From the NCBI GenBank assembly GCA_028700095.1, contig JAQVTJ010000079.1:1-7939 (forward strand): 7,939 nucleotides of DNA, written 5' to 3'. This document shows, piece after piece, positions 5,963 through 7,939 of this stretch. Position 1 is the first letter of the stretch, and each line of letters opens with the position of its first letter. The position numbers and the translations under genes are program-made. Source of the stretch: Methanobacterium sp. Its GTDB lineage: Archaea; Methanobacteriota; Methanobacteria; Methanobacteriales; Methanobacteriaceae. Below the pieces are notes generated by a model that ran no database searches, was not told the DNA's origin, and saw only the letters and a list, made by a program, of their open reading frames with translations.

Positions 5963-7786
5963 ATGAAAATCGTTCCAGATACAAGTGTTATAGTTGATGG
6001 AAGAATCACCAAAATAGTTCTTGGTAAAGATTACCATGGATGTGAGGTTATTATTCCAAAGGCAGTTATATCCGAACTTGAAAACCAGGCCAATAAAGGA
6101 AGAGAAACTGGATTTAATGGATTAAGAGAACTTAAAGAACTTCAAAAACTTTGTAAAGAAGGTAAAATAAAACTTGCACATGTTGGTAGAAGACCCACAT
6201 ATGATGAAATATCCCTTGCAAAAGGTGGTGAAATTGATTCCATGATAAGGGACACATCAGATGAAAAACAAGCCAAACTCATAACAAGTGACATAGTCCA
6301 AAAAGAAGTTGCAGAAGCCCAGGGACTGGATGTAATTTATTTAAAACCAGAAATGATAAGATATAAAGAATTGACCATTGCCAAATACTTTGAAAAAGAC
6401 ACCATGTCAATCCATCTTAAGGAAAATGTTACACCCATGGCAAAAAAAGGAACTCCTGGCAATATAAAACTTGTAAAAATCAGACAAAGAACCTTGAAAC
6501 GTAAAGAAATGGAAAAAATGGCCAGAGAAATTATAGAAATGGCCAAAAGTGATTTTAAAAGTTTTATTGAAATAGAAATGGAAGGAGCAACAGTAGTTCA
6601 ATTTAGAGAATATAGAATATCAATTGCAAAACCTCCATTTTCTGATGGAATAGAAATAACTGTTGTAAGACCTATTGCCAAAGTTTCATTAGATGATTAT
6701 AAAATTCCAGAGAAACTTTTAGATAGATTAAGAAATAGTGCAAAAGGAATTTTAATAGCAGGACCTCCTGGTGCAGGTAAAACAACATTTGCTCAAGCAG
6801 TAGCAGAATTTTATAGTAAGGATATTGGGGCAATAGTAAAAACTATGGAATCACCAAGAGATCTCCAAGTTAGTGATGAAATAACCCAATATGCACCATT
6901 AGAAAAGGATATGGGGAAAACAGCTGACATCTTACTTCTGGTAAGGCCAGATTATACTATATATGATGAACTACGTAAAACTAAAGATTTCAAAATATTT
7001 GCAGATATGAGACTTGCAGGTGTTGGTATGGTAGGGGTTGTACATGCAACCAGACCTATAGATGCTATACAAAGAATAATTGGAAGAGTAGAACTTGGAA
7101 TGATACCCTCTATTATAGATACAACTATATACATAAATGATGGGCAAATAACAGCTGTTTATGATGTTAAATTAACAGTAAAAGTTCCTACAGGAATGAT
7201 CGAAGCAGATCTTTCAAGACCAGTAATTGAAATTAGAGACTTTGAAACAGGAGACTTGGCATATGAAGTCTACACTTATGGAGAACAAACAATTGTAATG
7301 GAAGTTGGTCAGGAGAAATATATAAAATCTCCAATAGAAAAAATTGCTGAAAAAGAAATAATCAAAGAAATCCAAAGAAGAATACCCGATGCAATAGTAG
7401 AAGTGGATATGAAATCTGATAAACGTGCAACTGTTCATATTGATGAAAAGAATATTCCCAAATTAATAGGTAAAAAAGGAAAAACAATTGATGAAGTTGA
7501 AAAAACCATTGGAATAAGTATAGGTGTGGAACCATTGGAAATTAAACAGGACAAAAATATGTTCCCTGTTGAAACAGAACTCTCAGGTAATTATGTTATA
7601 TTAAACTTCAAAAAACAAACAGTAGGCACTCCATTTGATATATTGGTTGATAATGAATATATATTCACAGCAACTGTAGGTAAAAAAGGAAATATTAAGA
7701 TCAAAAAAGACATAGAACTTGCAACAATAATAATTCATGCAATTAAAAGGAAAATACCAATCTATGCAAGAATAAGGAAAGAATAA
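5963..7786 (+). CDS. PINA-like PIN domain-ATPase-KH protein
   Basis: 607 residues from ATG 5963, with three recognisable parts. The PIN domain (about 1-130) has the acidic set D6 (VPDTS), E38 (ISELE), D92 (GEIDSMI) and D110 (TSD). A PilT/VirB11-like ATPase follows at about 220-420, with Walker A GPPGAGKT (267-274) and an acidic VRPDYTIYDE segment (327-336) as the likely Walker B/catalytic-glutamate region. A KH-type domain around 470-530 carries the IGKKGK loop (502-507), then a basic C-terminal part. This is the architecture of archaeal COG1855; the Sulfolobus member PINA forms hexamers, moves Holliday junctions and works with Hjc and Hjm/Hel308. I infer a DNA repair or recombination role. 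There is no membrane segment, so it is not a pilus motor. It is closely coupled to hisI, an unrelated biosynthetic gene. Confidence 0.88.
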   Translation: MKIVPDTSVIVDGRITKIVLGKDYHGCEVIIPKAVISELENQANKGRETGFNGLRELKELQKLCKEGKIKLAHVGRRPTYDEISLAKGGEIDSMIRDTSDEKQAKLITSDIVQKEVAEAQGLDVIYLKPEMIRYKELTIAKYFEKDTMSIHLKENVTPMAKKGTPGNIKLVKIRQRTLKRKEMEKMAREIIEMAKSDFKSFIEIEMEGATVVQFREYRISIAKPPFSDGIEITVVRPIAKVSLDDYKIPEKLLDRLRNSAKGILIAGPPGAGKTTFAQAVAEFYSKDIGAIVKTMESPRDLQVSDEITQYAPLEKDMGKTADILLLVRPDYTIYDELRKTKDFKIFADMRLAGVGMVGVVHATRPIDAIQRIIGRVELGMIPSIIDTTIYINDGQITAVYDVKLTVKVPTGMIEADLSRPVIEIRDFETGDLAYEVYTYGEQTIVMEVGQEKYIKSPIEKIAEKEIIKEIQRRIPDAIVEVDMKSDKRATVHIDEKNIPKLIGKKGKTIDEVEKTIGISIGVEPLEIKQDKNMFPVETELSGNYVILNFKKQTVGTPFDILVDNEYIFTATVGKKGNIKIKKDIELATIIIHAIKRKIPIYARIRKE

Positions 7787-7793
7787 ATTAAAA

Positions 7794-7803
7794 TTTATAT
7801 AAA
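7794..7803 (+). promoter_or_regulatory. TATA box for the gene at the right edge
   Basis: TTTATATAAA starts seven bases after the stop of the PINA-like gene. It predicts transcription starting near 7824, with a leader of about 53 bases before ATG 7877. This would make the last gene a separate transcription unit. Confidence 0.5.
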
Positions 7804-7839
7804 TCAGCGAAAAAATGATATCCAAATATTTTTGGCGTG

Positions 7840-7863
7840 AAATATTAATACTAGATAATATTT
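7840..7863 (+). repeat. 8-bp inverted repeat in the leader of the last gene
   Basis: AAATATTA (7840-7847) and TAATATTT (7856-7863) are perfect inverted copies separated by eight bases. They lie between the predicted transcription start and the ATG at 7877. Just upstream CCAAA (7822-7826) and TTTGG (7831-7835) form a second small palindrome. Either could be an operator or leader hairpin; the AT richness makes chance occurrence fairly likely. Confidence 0.35.
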
Positions 7864-7876
7864 GTGAAGTGAATCT

Positions 7877-7939
7877 ATGAAAATCAGTGTATCCACATTA
7901 GCGCTTATACCAACACCCCTGGAAGATATATTAGAATGT
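7877..7939 (+). CDS. N-terminus of a probable sugar phosphate isomerase/epimerase-like TIM-barrel protein (cut by window end)
   Basis: Only 21 codons are present, starting at an ATG and open to the last base. The peptide MKISVSTLALIPTPLEDILE resembles from memory the first strand and helix of archaeal xylose isomerase-like TIM-barrel proteins (sugar phosphate isomerase/epimerase or endonuclease IV-like superfamily). These typically begin with a MKIGVST-type strand followed by a 'leeIle' helix. The call rests on this short stretch, so other TIM-barrel enzymes are possible. The ribosome binding site is weak: GTGAAGTGA precedes the ATG, with no clean GGAGG. Confidence 0.5.
   Translation, partial: MKISVSTLALIPTPLEDILEC

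Noticed and set aside
1..7939. Search for a CRISPR array, tRNA genes, insertion sequences or a defence cluster
   Set aside because: I saw no regularly spaced repeats, no cloverleaf-like segment, no transposase and no defence gene set; nearly all the DNA is covered by ordinary genes.

Overview
The window is strongly AT-rich archaeal DNA, most likely from a methanogen of the order Methanobacteriales. A host-associated lineage such as Methanosphaera or Methanobrevibacter is plausible from base composition, but this is inference. The archaeal signs are a HARP/UPF0278 protein, a PIN-ATPase-KH protein of the PINA type, an archaeal histidyl-tRNA synthetase, TATA-box promoters placed 45-70 bases before start codons, and GGAGG/GAGGTG-type ribosome binding sites.

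Layout. Positions 2-325 (+) hold the C-terminal part of an unrecognised Asn/Lys/Ile/Thr-rich protein whose start lies outside the window; its coding strand is unusually G-poor and C-rich. A 243-base convergent gap (326-568) follows, with a T-rich terminator and a symmetric hairpin between T and A tracts. On the minus strand, read right to left, lie an SGNH hydrolase (3097-2465), shikimate dehydrogenase aroE (2347-1484) and a TatD-type metal hydrolase (1417-569). No run of five or more T occurs on the minus strand in the gaps between them, so read-through is possible, although each gap also has TATA-like sequence. A 231-base divergent region (3098-3328) separates them from the plus-strand genes: a HARP-type PIN ribonuclease (3329-3991), hisS (start corrected to ATG 4171), hisI (5560-5958), and a PINA-like ATPase (start corrected to ATG 5963). 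At the right edge is the first 21 codons of a probable sugar phosphate isomerase/epimerase-like TIM-barrel protein (7877 onward).

How the genes relate. Most are housekeeping genes: aroE serves aromatic amino acid synthesis, hisI histidine synthesis and hisS tRNA-His charging. hisI and the PINA-like gene are separated by 4 bases, and the second gene's Shine-Dalgarno lies inside the end of hisI, so they are probably translationally coupled; hisS-hisI has no T-tract between them and may join the same transcript. Two unrelated PIN-domain proteins flank hisS-hisI: the HARP protein (tRNA 5'-end processing in its family) and the PINA-like ATPase (Holliday junction work in its family). The most thought-provoking points are HARP beside hisS, the hisI-PINA coupling, the SGNH enzyme resembling a mycobacterial acyltransferase, and several inverted repeats near promoters and gene ends. 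I see no CRISPR array, insertion sequence, tRNA or rRNA, and no clear new multi-gene system.
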